NCBI RefSeq assembly: GCF_006228105.1
Contig: NZ_VDHH01000083.1
DNA: 48,381 nt
Source of the DNA: Chelonobacter sp006228105
GTDB taxonomy: Bacteria; Pseudomonadota; Gammaproteobacteria; Enterobacterales; Pasteurellaceae
Direction: 5' to 3' (one strand)
Position numbers and translations under genes: made by a program. This document shows, piece by piece, positions 6,858-14,751 of the stretch (position 1 is its first letter; the number at the start of each line of letters is the position of its first letter). A model generated the notes under the pieces. It saw only the letters and a program-made list of their open reading frames with translations, was not told where the DNA came from and did not search any database.

Positions 6858-8072
6858 ATGAAATTACCAATTTATTTGGATTATGCGGCAACTTGCCCGG
6901 CAGATGAGCGAGTTGCTAAAAAAATGATGGAATTTATGACCTATGACGGAATTTTCGGTAATCCGGCTTCCCGTTCGCACCGTTTTGGCTGGCAGGCTGA
7001 AGAGGCGGTGGATATTGCGCGTAATCAAGTTGCGGATTTGATTGGTGCAGATTCAAGAGAGATCGTATTTACTTCCGGCGCAACTGAATCCGATAACTTG
7101 GCGATCAAAGGGGCGGCGCACTTTTACCAAACTAAAGGTAAACATATCATCACCTGCAAAACCGAACATAAAGCGGTGTTGGACACTTGTCGTCAGTTGG
7201 AACGTGAAGGTTTTGAAGTCACTTATCTGGAGCCGGAAGCGGATGGTTTGGTCGATTTGGCAAAACTGGAAGCTGCAATGCGTGACGATACTATTTTGGT
7301 GTCGATTATGCATGTGAATAATGAAATCGGTGTGATTCAGGATATCGAAAAAATCGGCGACTTGTGCCGTGCGAAAAAAGTGTTATTCCACACCGATGCG
7401 ACGCAAAGTGTCGGTAAAGTTGAGATTGATTTAAGCAAATTGAATGTGGATTTGATGTCGTTTTCCGGTCATAAACTCTATGGACCGAAAGGTATCGGCG
7501 GCTTGTATGTACGTCGTAAGCCACGGGTGCGGATTGAAGCGATGATCCACGGCGGTGGTCATGAGCGCGGGATGCGTTCAGGCACATTACCGGTACATCA
7601 AATTGTGGGAATGGGTGAAGCCTATCGGATCTGTAAAGAAGAGATGGCGACCGAAATTCCACGCATCAAAGCACTGCGTGACAGACTGTATAACGGTTTG
7701 AAAGATATCGAAGAAGTGCATGTCAACGGTTCATTGGAACAGCGTGTCGCCGGCAATTTGAACATCAGTTTCAATTATGTTGAAGGCGAGTCGTTGATGA
7801 TGTCGCTGAGTGATTTAGCGGTCTCTTCCGGTTCTGCTTGTACTTCAGCAAGCCTTGAGCCGTCTTATGTACTGCGTGCCTTAGGCTTGAATGATGAATT
7901 GGCGCACAGTTCGATTCGTTTTTCTATCGGGCGTTATACCACAGAAGAAGAGGTGGATTACGCCATCGAGTTGGTCAAAAAAGCAGTCAATAAATTGCGT
8001 GAACTGTCACCGTTGTGGGATATGTTTAAAGAAGGTGTTGATTTAAATTCAGTACAGTGGACTGCCCACTAA
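6858..8072 (+). CDS. iscS: Cysteine desulfurase IscS
   Basis: A 404-residue PLP enzyme that takes sulfur from cysteine and passes the persulfide to IscU, ThiI and other acceptors. Lys206 (SGHKLYGPKG) binds PLP and Cys328 (SSGSACTSAS) carries the persulfide; length and numbering equal E. coli IscS. The ATG at 6858 is chosen because it gives the conserved N terminus MKLPIYLDY and follows AGGAGTG; a GTG at 6852 would add two residues. ThiI, another IscS client, is encoded at 25.5 kb. Confidence 0.98.
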   Translation: MKLPIYLDYAATCPADERVAKKMMEFMTYDGIFGNPASRSHRFGWQAEEAVDIARNQVADLIGADSREIVFTSGATESDNLAIKGAAHFYQTKGKHIITCKTEHKAVLDTCRQLEREGFEVTYLEPEADGLVDLAKLEAAMRDDTILVSIMHVNNEIGVIQDIEKIGDLCRAKKVLFHTDATQSVGKVEIDLSKLNVDLMSFSGHKLYGPKGIGGLYVRRKPRVRIEAMIHGGGHERGMRSGTLPVHQIVGMGEAYRICKEEMATEIPRIKALRDRLYNGLKDIEEVHVNGSLEQRVAGNLNISFNYVEGESLMMSLSDLAVSSGSACTSASLEPSYVLRALGLNDELAHSSIRFSIGRYTTEEEVDYAIELVKKAVNKLRELSPLWDMFKEGVDLNSVQWTAH

Positions 8073-8097
8073 TTAAGTAAAGAATAGGAGCAAGAAA

Positions 8098-8481
8098 ATG
8101 GCATACAGTGAAAAAGTTATCGATCATTATGAAAATCCACGTAACGTGGGGTCATTTGACAAAAAAGAACAAAACGTCGGCAGTGGCATGGTAGGGGCAC
8201 CGGCTTGTGGTGATGTGATGCAGTTGCAGATCAAAGTCAGCGACAACGGCATCATCGAAGATGCACGTTTTAAAACCTACGGTTGTGGTTCTGCTATTGC
8301 CTCCAGTTCATTGATCACCGAATGGGTTAAAGGTAAATCTTTGGACGAAGCAGGTTCGATTAAAAACAGCCAAATCGCCGAAGAATTGGAATTGCCGCCG
8401 GTGAAAGTTCATTGTTCAATTCTGGCAGAAGATGCGATCAAAGCGGCAATTGCCGATTATAAAGCTAAAAATAATAAATAA
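8098..8481 (+). CDS. iscU: Iron-sulfur cluster scaffold IscU
   Basis: A 127-residue scaffold on which [2Fe-2S] clusters are built from IscS sulfur. The cluster ligands Cys37, Cys63 and Cys106 and the modulating Asp39 are present. The LPPVK motif that the chaperone HscA recognises lies just before Cys106. It follows iscS by 25 bp. A stable hairpin separates it from iscA and may set the ratio of the upstream to downstream gene products. Confidence 0.98.
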   Translation: MAYSEKVIDHYENPRNVGSFDKKEQNVGSGMVGAPACGDVMQLQIKVSDNGIIEDARFKTYGCGSAIASSSLITEWVKGKSLDEAGSIKNSQIAEELELPPVKVHCSILAEDAIKAAIADYKAKNNK

Positions 8482-8489
8482 TACTATTC

Positions 8490-8516
8490 CCCCACTCGGT
8501 GTTGTGCCGGGTGGGG
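8490..8516 (+). terminator. Hairpin between iscU and iscA, possible attenuator
   Basis: A 10-bp GC-rich stem with one G-T pair (8490-8499 with 8507-8516), a 7-base loop, then CTTTCC. It is terminator-like with a short T-run, inside the isc operon, so partial termination or mRNA protection is more likely than a full stop. Confidence 0.45.
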
Positions 8517-8561
8517 CTTTCCATTTCAGGGTCATCTTTAGTAGTAAAATAAGGAAATGAT

Positions 8562-8885
8562 ATGGGTGTCAATTTAACTGAAAGTGCAGCCAATCGTGTA
8601 CGCACATTTTTACAAAACCGTGGCAAAGGGGTTGGTTTGCGTTTAGGCGTGAAAACATCGGGCTGTTCCGGTTTGGCTTATGTGTTGGAATTTGTCGATA
8701 CACTGAACGAAGATGATCAGGTGTTTGAACAACACGGTGTAAAAGTGATTATCGATAGCAAAAGTCTGGTCTATCTAAAAGGTACGCAATTGGATTTTGT
8801 CAAAGAGGGGCTGAACGAAGGCTTCAAATTTAATAATCCGAATAAAAAAGACGAATGTGGCTGTGGCGAGAGCTTCACGGTATAA
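8562..8885 (+). CDS. iscA: A-type iron-sulfur carrier IscA
   Basis: A 107-residue A-type carrier that accepts iron or clusters and delivers them to apoproteins. The three invariant cysteines are Cys35 (SGCSG), Cys99 and Cys101 (CGCGESF), in E. coli positions. It stands 80 bp after iscU, the longest gap within the first part of the operon. An uptake signal overlaps the region just after its stop. Confidence 0.97.
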   Translation: MGVNLTESAANRVRTFLQNRGKGVGLRLGVKTSGCSGLAYVLEFVDTLNEDDQVFEQHGVKVIIDSKSLVYLKGTQLDFVKEGLNEGFKFNNPNKKDECGCGESFTV

Positions 8886-8912
8886 AGTGCGGTTAATCGA
8901 CTAGGAAACAGA

Positions 8913-9428
8913 ATGCAAAACCCATTTGAACTTTTTAATCTAGCCGTTGAATTTAATCTCGATACCGCACTTTTATCTCAGCGTTATTTAAGCTTGCAAA
9001 AAGCTTATCACCCAGATAATTTTGCGACCTCCTCCAGTGCAGAACAATTGAAAGCGGTGCAGTATGCCGCTGAGATTAATGACGCTTACCAAGTGCTGAA
9101 AAATCCGATTCGTCGTGCCGAAGCGATTTTACAACTGAATTGGACACAGCCACTCAATCCGGAAGAGACGGTGAAAGACAGCGAATTTTTGTTGCAACAA
9201 TTGATGTTGCGTGAAGCTCTGGAAGCAGCAGCTTGTAGTTGTGACGAAGATGAGATTGCGACCTTGCGCGATAAAGCTGAAGTTTTACGCCGACAACAAT
9301 TACAGGCGATTGAAACAGCGATTCGGCAAAAAGGATGGGCGCAACTAAAACAGCAGATAGACCGTTTGAAATTTATTGAAAAACTGTTGTTGGAAGTAGA
9401 ACAAATCGAAGATCGCTTATACGGCTAA
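8913..9428 (+). CDS. hscB: J-domain co-chaperone HscB
   Basis: A 171-residue J-type co-chaperone that delivers IscU to HscA and stimulates its ATPase. The J domain occupies about residues 1-75, with the HPD tripeptide at 33-35. The C-terminal three-helix part is the IscU-binding domain. Length equals E. coli HscB. It lies 116 bp before hscA, a gap that holds only a doubtful very small reading frame. Confidence 0.96.
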   Translation: MQNPFELFNLAVEFNLDTALLSQRYLSLQKAYHPDNFATSSSAEQLKAVQYAAEINDAYQVLKNPIRRAEAILQLNWTQPLNPEETVKDSEFLLQQLMLREALEAAACSCDEDEIATLRDKAEVLRRQQLQAIETAIRQKGWAQLKQQIDRLKFIEKLLLEVEQIEDRLYG

Positions 9429-9469
9429 TGTTATACTAACGGCTGTTTACAATACGGATAAGCGAATCT

Positions 9470-9526
9470 ATGCCACACAAAAACCGCACTTCGCTTATTA
9501 GTTTTTTACTTTTACTCTTATTCTGA
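9470..9526 (+). other. Very small open reading frame between hscB and hscA (doubtful)
   Basis: An 18-codon frame from ATG 9470 to TGA 9526 whose last ten residues are all hydrophobic apart from one Ser. It contains an inverted uptake signal. No strong ribosome-binding site is seen. It could be a micro-membrane protein, the stump of a longer gene, or chance. I do not recognise it. Confidence 0.2.
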
Positions 9527-9544
9527 TAAAAACGGAAACATAAC

Positions 9545-11401
9545 ATGGCATTACTTCAAATTGCCGAACCCGGACAAACTGCTGCGCCACATCAACACCG
9601 TTTGGCGGTGGGGATCGATTTAGGTACGACCAACTCGTTATTGGCGACCGTGCGTAATGGTGCTAGCGAAATTTTAGCCGATGTAGACGGCAACGTTTTG
9701 ATTCCTTCGGTCGTCAATTATGCACTGGATAAACCATTGGTCGGTTGTGCTGCTTTAGCAAGGGCGGTCAGCGAACCGCAACAGACCATCATCTCGGTCA
9801 AACGTTTGATCGGGCGCAGTTTAGTCGATGTACAACAACGTTATCCCAATTTGCCGTATCACTTTCAAGCGAGCGAAAACGGCTTGCCATTAATTGAAAC
9901 CGCACAAGGTAATTTTAGCCCGGTACAAATTTCAGCCGATATTCTGAAAAAACTCAATCACCTGGCGGAAGCCCGTTTAGGCGGTGAACTGTCGGGTGCG
10001 GTGATTACTGTACCAGCATATTTTGATGATGCTCAACGGCAGTCGACCAAAGATGCGGCACGTTTAGCCGGCCTGCAAGTATTGCGTCTGCTCAATGAAC
10101 CCACGGCAGCGGCAATTGCCTACGGTTTAGATTCCGGACAAGAAGGGGTGATTGCCGTCTATGATTTAGGGGGCGGCACTTTTGATATTTCTATTTTGCG
10201 GCTATCAAAAGGTGTGTTTGAAGTGCTGGCCACCGGTGGTGATACCGCACTTGGCGGTGATGATTTCGATCACCTACTTGCCGATTGGATTGAACAACAA
10301 TCGGGTATTGTTGCGACCAATAACATTGAACGCCGCCAGCTATTGGAAACAGCGATTGCGACTAAAGTACAATTAAGTGCAGAAAGTGCGGTCAAGGTGC
10401 AGTTTAAAACATGGCAGGGCGAAATCAGCCGCCCCCAGTTTGATCAACTGATTCAGCCGTTGGTGAAACGCTCGCTAATGGCGTGCCGTCGTGCGTTGAA
10501 AGATGCACAGGTCGGTCAAGAGGACGTATTGCAAGTAGTGATGGTCGGTGGCTCAACCCGCATACCGTTAATCCGCGAACAAGTGGGCGAATTTTTCGGT
10601 AAAACGCCGTTGACTTCGATTGATCCGGATAAAGTGGTGGCATTAGGCGCAGCGATTCAAGCCGATATTTTGGTGGGTAATAAAACAGACGCCGATATGT
10701 TGTTGCTGGATGTGACACCGTTATCATTGGGAATAGAAACCATGGGCGGTCTGGTGGAAAAAATCATTCCGCGCAACACCACCATTCCGGCCGCACGAGC
10801 ACAAGAGTTCACCACTTTCAAAGATGGGCAAACCGCAATGACGGTGCACATCGTGCAAGGCGAACGGGAAATGGTGGCGGATTGCCGCTCGCTTGCCCGT
10901 TTCACCTTGCGTGGTATTCCACCGATGGTGGCCGGGGCGGCACATATTCGGGTGACTTATCAGGTTGATGCCGATGGTTTACTCAGTGTGACTGCGATGG
11001 AAAAATCCAGCAAAGTGCAATCATCAATTCAGGTGAAACCGTCTTATGGTTTAAGTGAAAATGAAATCAGAGAGATGATTCATGCTTCGATCGAAAATGC
11101 TGAACTGGATATTGAAGCGCGCCGTTTGACGGAACAGCGTGTTGAAGCGAGCCGTGTGATCGAGGGCGTAGAAGAAGCTCTAAAGCAAGACCGAACATTA
11201 CTGTCTGCCGAAGAATTAGCGCAAATTGAAGTGCAAATCGACAAATTACGACAGCAGCTTGAACAACAAGACAGCGAGTTGATCAAGCAGGGAATTAAAC
11301 AACTTGATATCGTGACCCGTGATTTTGCCGCCCGCCGAATGAATCAATCGGTGCGTAGCGTGCTGCAAGGTCACAGTATCGATGAACTTGAAAACAATTA
11401 A
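9545..11401 (+). CDS. hscA: Hsp70-type chaperone HscA
   Basis: A 618-residue specialised Hsp70 that uses ATP to release clusters from IscU to acceptors. The ATPase domain (about 20-385) shows GIDLGTTNS, the YDLGGGTFD phosphate loop and VGGSTRIP. The substrate-binding domain follows with the DVTPLSLGIETMGG linker-adjacent segment and an alpha-helical lid rich in Glu and Gln. The length is close to E. coli HscA. It lies 20 bp before fdx. Confidence 0.97.
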   Translation: MALLQIAEPGQTAAPHQHRLAVGIDLGTTNSLLATVRNGASEILADVDGNVLIPSVVNYALDKPLVGCAALARAVSEPQQTIISVKRLIGRSLVDVQQRYPNLPYHFQASENGLPLIETAQGNFSPVQISADILKKLNHLAEARLGGELSGAVITVPAYFDDAQRQSTKDAARLAGLQVLRLLNEPTAAAIAYGLDSGQEGVIAVYDLGGGTFDISILRLSKGVFEVLATGGDTALGGDDFDHLLADWIEQQSGIVATNNIERRQLLETAIATKVQLSAESAVKVQFKTWQGEISRPQFDQLIQPLVKRSLMACRRALKDAQVGQEDVLQVVMVGGSTRIPLIREQVGEFFGKTPLTSIDPDKVVALGAAIQADILVGNKTDADMLLLDVTPLSLGIETMGGLVEKIIPRNTTIPAARAQEFTTFKDGQTAMTVHIVQGEREMVADCRSLARFTLRGIPPMVAGAAHIRVTYQVDADGLLSVTAMEKSSKVQSSIQVKPSYGLSENEIREMIHASIENAELDIEARRLTEQRVEASRVIEGVEEALKQDRTLLSAEELAQIEVQIDKLRQQLEQQDSELIKQGIKQLDIVTRDFAARRMNQSVRSVLQGHSIDELENN

Positions 11402-11421
11402 TTATTAAAAAGGATTTAGAA

Positions 11422-11760
11422 ATGCCAAAGTTAATTTTTCTTCCTCATGAAAGCTTATGCCCGGAAGGAATGGTAGTAGAAGCCGAACGTGGCGAAAGCA
11501 TTTTGGATGCTGCGTTAAATGCCGGGATTGAAATTGAACATGCCTGTGAAAAATCATGTGCCTGTACTACTTGCCATGTGGTGGTGCGTGAAGGCTTTGA
11601 CTCGTTAAATGAAAGTAGCGATCTGGAAGAAGATATGTTGGATAAAGCTTGGGGTTTGGAAATTGAAAGCCGCTTAAGTTGTCAAGCAGTGGTCGGCAAC
11701 CAAGACTTAGTGATCGACATTCCGCGCTACACCATCAATCACGCCAGAGAAGAGCATTAA
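11422..11760 (+). CDS. fdx: [2Fe-2S] ferredoxin of the isc system
   Basis: A 112-residue adrenodoxin-type ferredoxin that supplies electrons for cluster assembly. Ligands Cys42, Cys48, Cys51 and Cys87 lie in the E. coli positions, with the extra Cys46 typical of the isc type. It starts 20 bp after hscA and ends 19 bp before iscX. Confidence 0.97.
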   Translation: MPKLIFLPHESLCPEGMVVEAERGESILDAALNAGIEIEHACEKSCACTTCHVVVREGFDSLNESSDLEEDMLDKAWGLEIESRLSCQAVVGNQDLVIDIPRYTINHAREEH

Positions 11761-11779
11761 TTCTAAAAGGATTTTCAAG

Positions 11780-11977
11780 ATGAAATGGCAGGATACGCAA
11801 GATATTGCATGGGCGCTGTCGGAGTTATATCCCGATACTGATCCTAAAACCGTACGTTTTACCGATATGCACGCCTGGATCTGTGATCTAGACGGATTTG
11901 ATGACGATCCGCAAAAATCTAATGAAAAAATCTTGGAAGCGATCTTATTGCTCTGGCTAGATGAGTTTGATGATTAG
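11780..11977 (+). CDS. iscX: IscX (YfhJ), small acidic Isc regulator
   Basis: A 65-residue acidic protein that in E. coli binds IscS and iron and tunes cluster assembly. The N-terminal MKWQDTQDIAWALSELYPD and the C-terminal acidic helix are typical. It is the last gene of the isc operon and is followed after 20 bp by an intrinsic terminator that carries an uptake signal. Confidence 0.95.
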   Translation: MKWQDTQDIAWALSELYPDTDPKTVRFTDMHAWICDLDGFDDDPQKSNEKILEAILLLWLDEFDD

Positions 11978-11997
11978 TCGGGATTAATGAAAAAAAG

Positions 11998-12031
11998 TGC
12001 GGTAGCTGAGCAATTGGCTACCGCATTTTTT
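11998..12031 (+). terminator. Intrinsic terminator of the isc operon
   Basis: A perfect 9-bp stem (11998-12006 with 12017-12025), a 10-base loop and TTTTTT at 12026-12031. The left arm overlaps an uptake signal (AAGTGCGGT), an arrangement known from Haemophilus. Confidence 0.85.
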
Positions 12032-12094
12032 ATTGCTATAGATTCTGCTGTTAGCGATAGGTCATCGATAAGTTACTTTTCAAAACAGGGCGAG

Positions 12095-12191
12095 TTAAGC
12101 TTGGCAACCGGTCTGTACTTTTTCTGGTTGATAGGCACAGACAGATAAAGCTGCAATGGTTGCAGTGAGTGCAATAAGTTTAGGTTTTCAT
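12095..12191 (-). pseudogene. Possible frameshifted short secreted peptide or lipoprotein gene
   Basis: On the minus strand an ATG at 12191 is followed by AAAA and a quick stop. If one A is removed, the frame runs on for 31 codons to a stop at 12095. It then encodes MKPKLIALTATIAALSVC and a short tail, which looks like a signal peptide with an imperfect lipobox. No clear ribosome-binding site is visible. It fills part of the 409-bp gap between iscX and infC; the rest of that gap holds a terminator, a 10-bp hairpin at 12210-12232 and the infC promoter. Confidence 0.3.
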
Positions 12192-12262
12192 TGTGCAAAC
12201 CGAAAGCATAGCCTGTTAGTTGCTAGCAGGCTGATTAAATACAAAGATTTTGACAAATTCCC

Positions 12263-12291
12263 TTGCATAACCCTGCGTTTTTCTTTAAAAT
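12263..12291 (+). promoter_or_regulatory. Putative infC promoter and leader hairpin
   Basis: TTGCAT (12263-12268) and TAAAAT (12286-12291) are spaced by 17 bp. Just downstream, 12303-12326 forms a 7-bp hairpin followed by TTTT, in the leader about 60 bp before infC. It could be an attenuator. Confidence 0.45.
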
Positions 12292-12386
12292 TTACGCCAC
12301 TTTTTTGCCATATTCGGCAAAATTTTCAACTGCTCAGCTGCAAAATATTGCGTGAGCCTGCTTATAATAAATAGAGGAAGATGACT

Positions 12387-12926
12387 ATTAAAGCTGTAAA
12401 ACGAGTTCAGACGCAACGCCCAAATCGTATTAATGACGAGATTAAGGTGAAAGAAGTTCGCTTGATCGATGCTGAAGGCGAGCAGGCAGGAATTGTCGGT
12501 ATTCAACAAGCGCTGGAAATGGCGGAAGCCGCCACTTTGGATTTGGTTGAAATCAGCCCGAATGCAGAGCCGCCGGTATGCCGAATTATGAATTACGGCA
12601 AATTCCTCTACGAAAAGAGCAAAACGGCTAAAGAGCAGAAGAAAAAGCAAAAGGTTGTTCAGGTTAAGGAAATCAAATTCCGTCCTGGTACAGACGAAGG
12701 TGACTATCAGGTAAAACTACGCAGCCTGATTCGCTTTCTGGAAGATGGGGATAAAACCAAGATCACAATCCGTTTTCGCGGACGTGAAATGGCCCATCAG
12801 CAAATCGGTGCCGATGTGTTGGAACGTGTTAAAAACGATCTGGCTGACATCGCCGTGGTGGAGTCTGCTCCGTCAAAACTGGAAGGCCGTCAAATGGTGA
12901 TGGTGCTTGCGCCGAAGAAGAAGTAA
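12387..12926 (+). CDS. infC: Translation initiation factor IF-3 (ATT start)
   Basis: Initiation factor 3 stops premature subunit joining and checks start-codon pairing. I start it at the ATT at 12387, giving 179 residues that align from the first residue with the 180-residue E. coli protein, whose gene also starts with ATT. GAGGA at 12374-12378 is 8 bases from the ATT but only 2 from the in-frame ATG at 12381, which is too close for good initiation. The RVQTQRPNRIN and SPNAEPPVCRIM segments are typical. IF-3 rejects non-canonical starts, so this is a known autoregulation device. rpmI and rplT follow in one operon. Confidence 0.93.
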   Translation: MKAVKRVQTQRPNRINDEIKVKEVRLIDAEGEQAGIVGIQQALEMAEAATLDLVEISPNAEPPVCRIMNYGKFLYEKSKTAKEQKKKQKVVQVKEIKFRPGTDEGDYQVKLRSLIRFLEDGDKTKITIRFRGREMAHQQIGADVLERVKNDLADIAVVESAPSKLEGRQMVMVLAPKKK

Positions 12927-13025
12927 TCAGCGCTAACAAGTAATAAAGTGCGGTTGGTGCAAGCCAAGCGCTTTTTATTCGCCTGATTATATTGATTAAT
13001 AATACAATGCGGAGTTAATCCAATT

Positions 13026-13223
13026 ATGCCAAAAATTAAAACAGTACGCGGTGCTGCGAAGCGTTTCAAAAAAACAGCTTCCGGCGGTTTTAAGCGTAAA
13101 CAATCTCACTTGCGTCATATTTTGACCAAGAAATCGACTAAACGTAAACGTCATTTACGCCACAAATCAATGGTAGCGAAAGCTGACCAAGTATTAGTGG
13201 TAGCCTGCTTGCCGTACGCATAG
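13026..13223 (+). CDS. rpmI: Large-subunit ribosomal protein bL35
   Basis: A 65-residue very basic protein of the large subunit, with MPKIKTVRGAAKRFKKT at the N terminus and the RKRHLRHK segment. It lies in the standard infC-rpmI-rplT order, 99 bp after infC. That gap holds an uptake signal and a weak inverted repeat followed by TTTTT (about 12944-12977), perhaps a partial attenuator. In E. coli L20 represses this operon's translation; I did not verify the L20-binding structure here. Confidence 0.97.
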   Translation: MPKIKTVRGAAKRFKKTASGGFKRKQSHLRHILTKKSTKRKRHLRHKSMVAKADQVLVVACLPYA

Positions 13224-13263
13224 TTCATTTCATTCCAGTTAAAATAGATCAAAGGAGATCCCT

Positions 13264-13620
13264 ATGGCCCGTGTAAAACGTGGTGTTGTTGCCAGAGCTC
13301 GTCATAAGAAAGTTCTTAAGGCTGCTAAAGGTTATTATGGTGCGCGTTCACGCGTGTATCGCGTTGCTTTCCAAGCGGTTATCAAAGCAGGTCAATATGC
13401 TTACCGTGACCGTCGTCAACGCAAACGTCAATTCCGTCAATTGTGGATCGCGCGTATCAACGCAGCGGCCCGTCAAAACGGTTTGTCGTACAGCCGTTTC
13501 ATCAACGGTTTGAAAAAGGCGTCTGTTGAAATCGATCGTAAGATTCTTGCCGACATCGCTGTATTCGATAAAGTGGCTTTCACCGCTTTAGTTGAAAAAG
13601 CCAAATCTGCTTTAGCTTAA
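13264..13620 (+). CDS. rplT: Large-subunit ribosomal protein bL20
   Basis: A 118-residue basic protein that starts MARVKRGVVARARHKK and helps assemble 23S rRNA. Lengths and motifs match the family. GGAGATCC precedes the ATG. It ends the operon and is followed by two stacked terminators. In related bacteria it is also the translational repressor of rpmI and rplT. Confidence 0.98.
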   Translation: MARVKRGVVARARHKKVLKAAKGYYGARSRVYRVAFQAVIKAGQYAYRDRRQRKRQFRQLWIARINAAARQNGLSYSRFINGLKKASVEIDRKILADIAVFDKVAFTALVEKAKSALA

Positions 13621-13643
13621 TTTAAGCGATTGCAAAAAGAGAG

Positions 13644-13666
13644 AAAGGGAGCCAAGCTCCCTTTTT
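13644..13666 (+). terminator. Terminator of infC-rpmI-rplT
   Basis: A 9-bp stem (13644-13652 with 13656-13664) with a 3-base loop; the T-run is shared with the right arm and continues to 13666. Confidence 0.75.
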
Positions 13667-13689
13667 CAGTTTTTAATCCATATAGATAG

Positions 13690-13721
13690 AAGCCGCGAGG
13701 TTACGACCAAGCGGCTTTTTT
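13690..13721. terminator. Second terminator between rplT and cdd
   Basis: A 7-bp GC-rich stem (13690-13696 with 13711-13717), a 14-base loop and TTTT after it. It lies between the convergent rplT and cdd genes and would backstop rplT transcripts. Confidence 0.55.
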
Positions 13722-13725
13722 GTTA

Positions 13726-14646
13726 TTAGTCAATTGAAAGATATTGCAACGGTAGTTTGCATAAGGTTGCCAGTAGCTGTTTTGCCATCACTTTTTGGCT
13801 GATTTCAGCTTTTTTCTCGATCAGAACCGCTCTTTTAATATTTTGTAATTCGAATCCGCTCAGAATTAAGTGATTGATAGCGACTTGTAGCGCCGGTAGG
13901 CTTGGATTGAAAGCCGCATTTTCTGCATAACTGCCGATGAAATAGAAGTTGTCTTCAGTTTCCAACGCAACACCAGCGTAGGCGCCACTGTAAGGTGCAT
14001 GGCTGATGTTGATACCTTCAAGTGCGGTATCGATCAATAAATCTTCAGTGTTAAGTAGGCTGAAACCGTGATGGCGTGGTGTCAGCAGTAATTCATTGAT
14101 ATTAAGATCTTTAGGTCCGAAACTATTCGGCAGATATTCACTCAGGCGTTGATTTTTGTGCTGTGGCAGGTTGATGATCAGCCCTTCTGCGGTATTGAGT
14201 TCATTCATAAATTGGCGACAGTGGCCACAAGGGGCGTAATTGACCGAAATCTCTTCAAGTGCGGTTTCACCCTGCATCCAAGCATGCGCAATCGCACTTT
14301 GTTCGGCATGGACGGTCTGCTGCATACCGGTATCGATAAACTCCATATTGGCGCCAAAGTAGAAATTTCCGCAGCTACCAATAGCAACTGCACCAACATA
14401 AAAATGTGAAATCGGTGCGAGAGAGTATGCAGCAGCGATCGGTAGCAGTGCAATCGAAAGCTCCCGTGCCGTCAAATCGAATTTGTGGCAAAGGTGCTGC
14501 ACAGTAAAGTGCGGTAAACGCCCAACAAAACGTTGTTCGGTCAAAATGGTCAATACGGTTTGTGCCAAGTCTTGATTGGTTAATTTGGCACAGGCTGACC
14601 GCACTTGGGCTGAAATATGTGAATTGGAACGATAGTGATTAGGCAT
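13726..14646 (-). CDS. cdd: Cytidine deaminase
   Basis: A 306-residue two-domain cytidine deaminase of the long (E. coli-like) type, which converts cytidine and deoxycytidine to uridine and deoxyuridine. The zinc-site motif HAEQSA supplies the His and the catalytic Glu, and NYAPCGHCRQF supplies two Cys. The C-terminal half is the degenerate repeat that forms the dimer. GGAGGAT precedes the start. A CRP-like site (14730-14745, 8 of 10 matches) lies about 90 bp upstream, overlapping the end of the potD terminator; that would fit control of nucleoside use but is weak evidence. Confidence 0.95.
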   Translation of the reverse strand: MPNHYRSNSHISAQVRSACAKLTNQDLAQTVLTILTEQRFVGRLPHFTVQHLCHKFDLTARELSIALLPIAAAYSLAPISHFYVGAVAIGSCGNFYFGANMEFIDTGMQQTVHAEQSAIAHAWMQGETALEEISVNYAPCGHCRQFMNELNTAEGLIINLPQHKNQRLSEYLPNSFGPKDLNINELLLTPRHHGFSLLNTEDLLIDTALEGINISHAPYSGAYAGVALETEDNFYFIGSYAENAAFNPSLPALQVAINHLILSGFELQNIKRAVLIEKKAEISQKVMAKQLLATLCKLPLQYLSID

Positions 14647-14700
14647 GAAAAAATCCTCCGTAGTAACACGCCGTTGGTGCTTTATCTTATGCTATAACGT

Positions 14701-14730
14701 AAAAAAGATCTTCTAAAGAAGACCTTTTTT
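14701..14730 (-). terminator. Terminator downstream of potD
   Basis: A 14-bp AT-rich inverted repeat with one mismatch (14701-14714 with 14717-14730). Read on the minus strand it ends in a U-run, 21 bp after potD. It can also work in the other direction. Confidence 0.65.
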
Positions 14731-14751
14731 GTGAGATTAATCAAGTAATTG

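Noticed and set aside
7306..7662. 118-codon minus-strand frame inside iscS
   Set aside because: Antisense shadow of a highly conserved gene; odd composition and no ribosome-binding site.
12156..12374. 72-codon plus-strand frame before infC
   Set aside because: No ribosome-binding site, low-complexity residues, and it runs through the infC promoter and leader hairpin.
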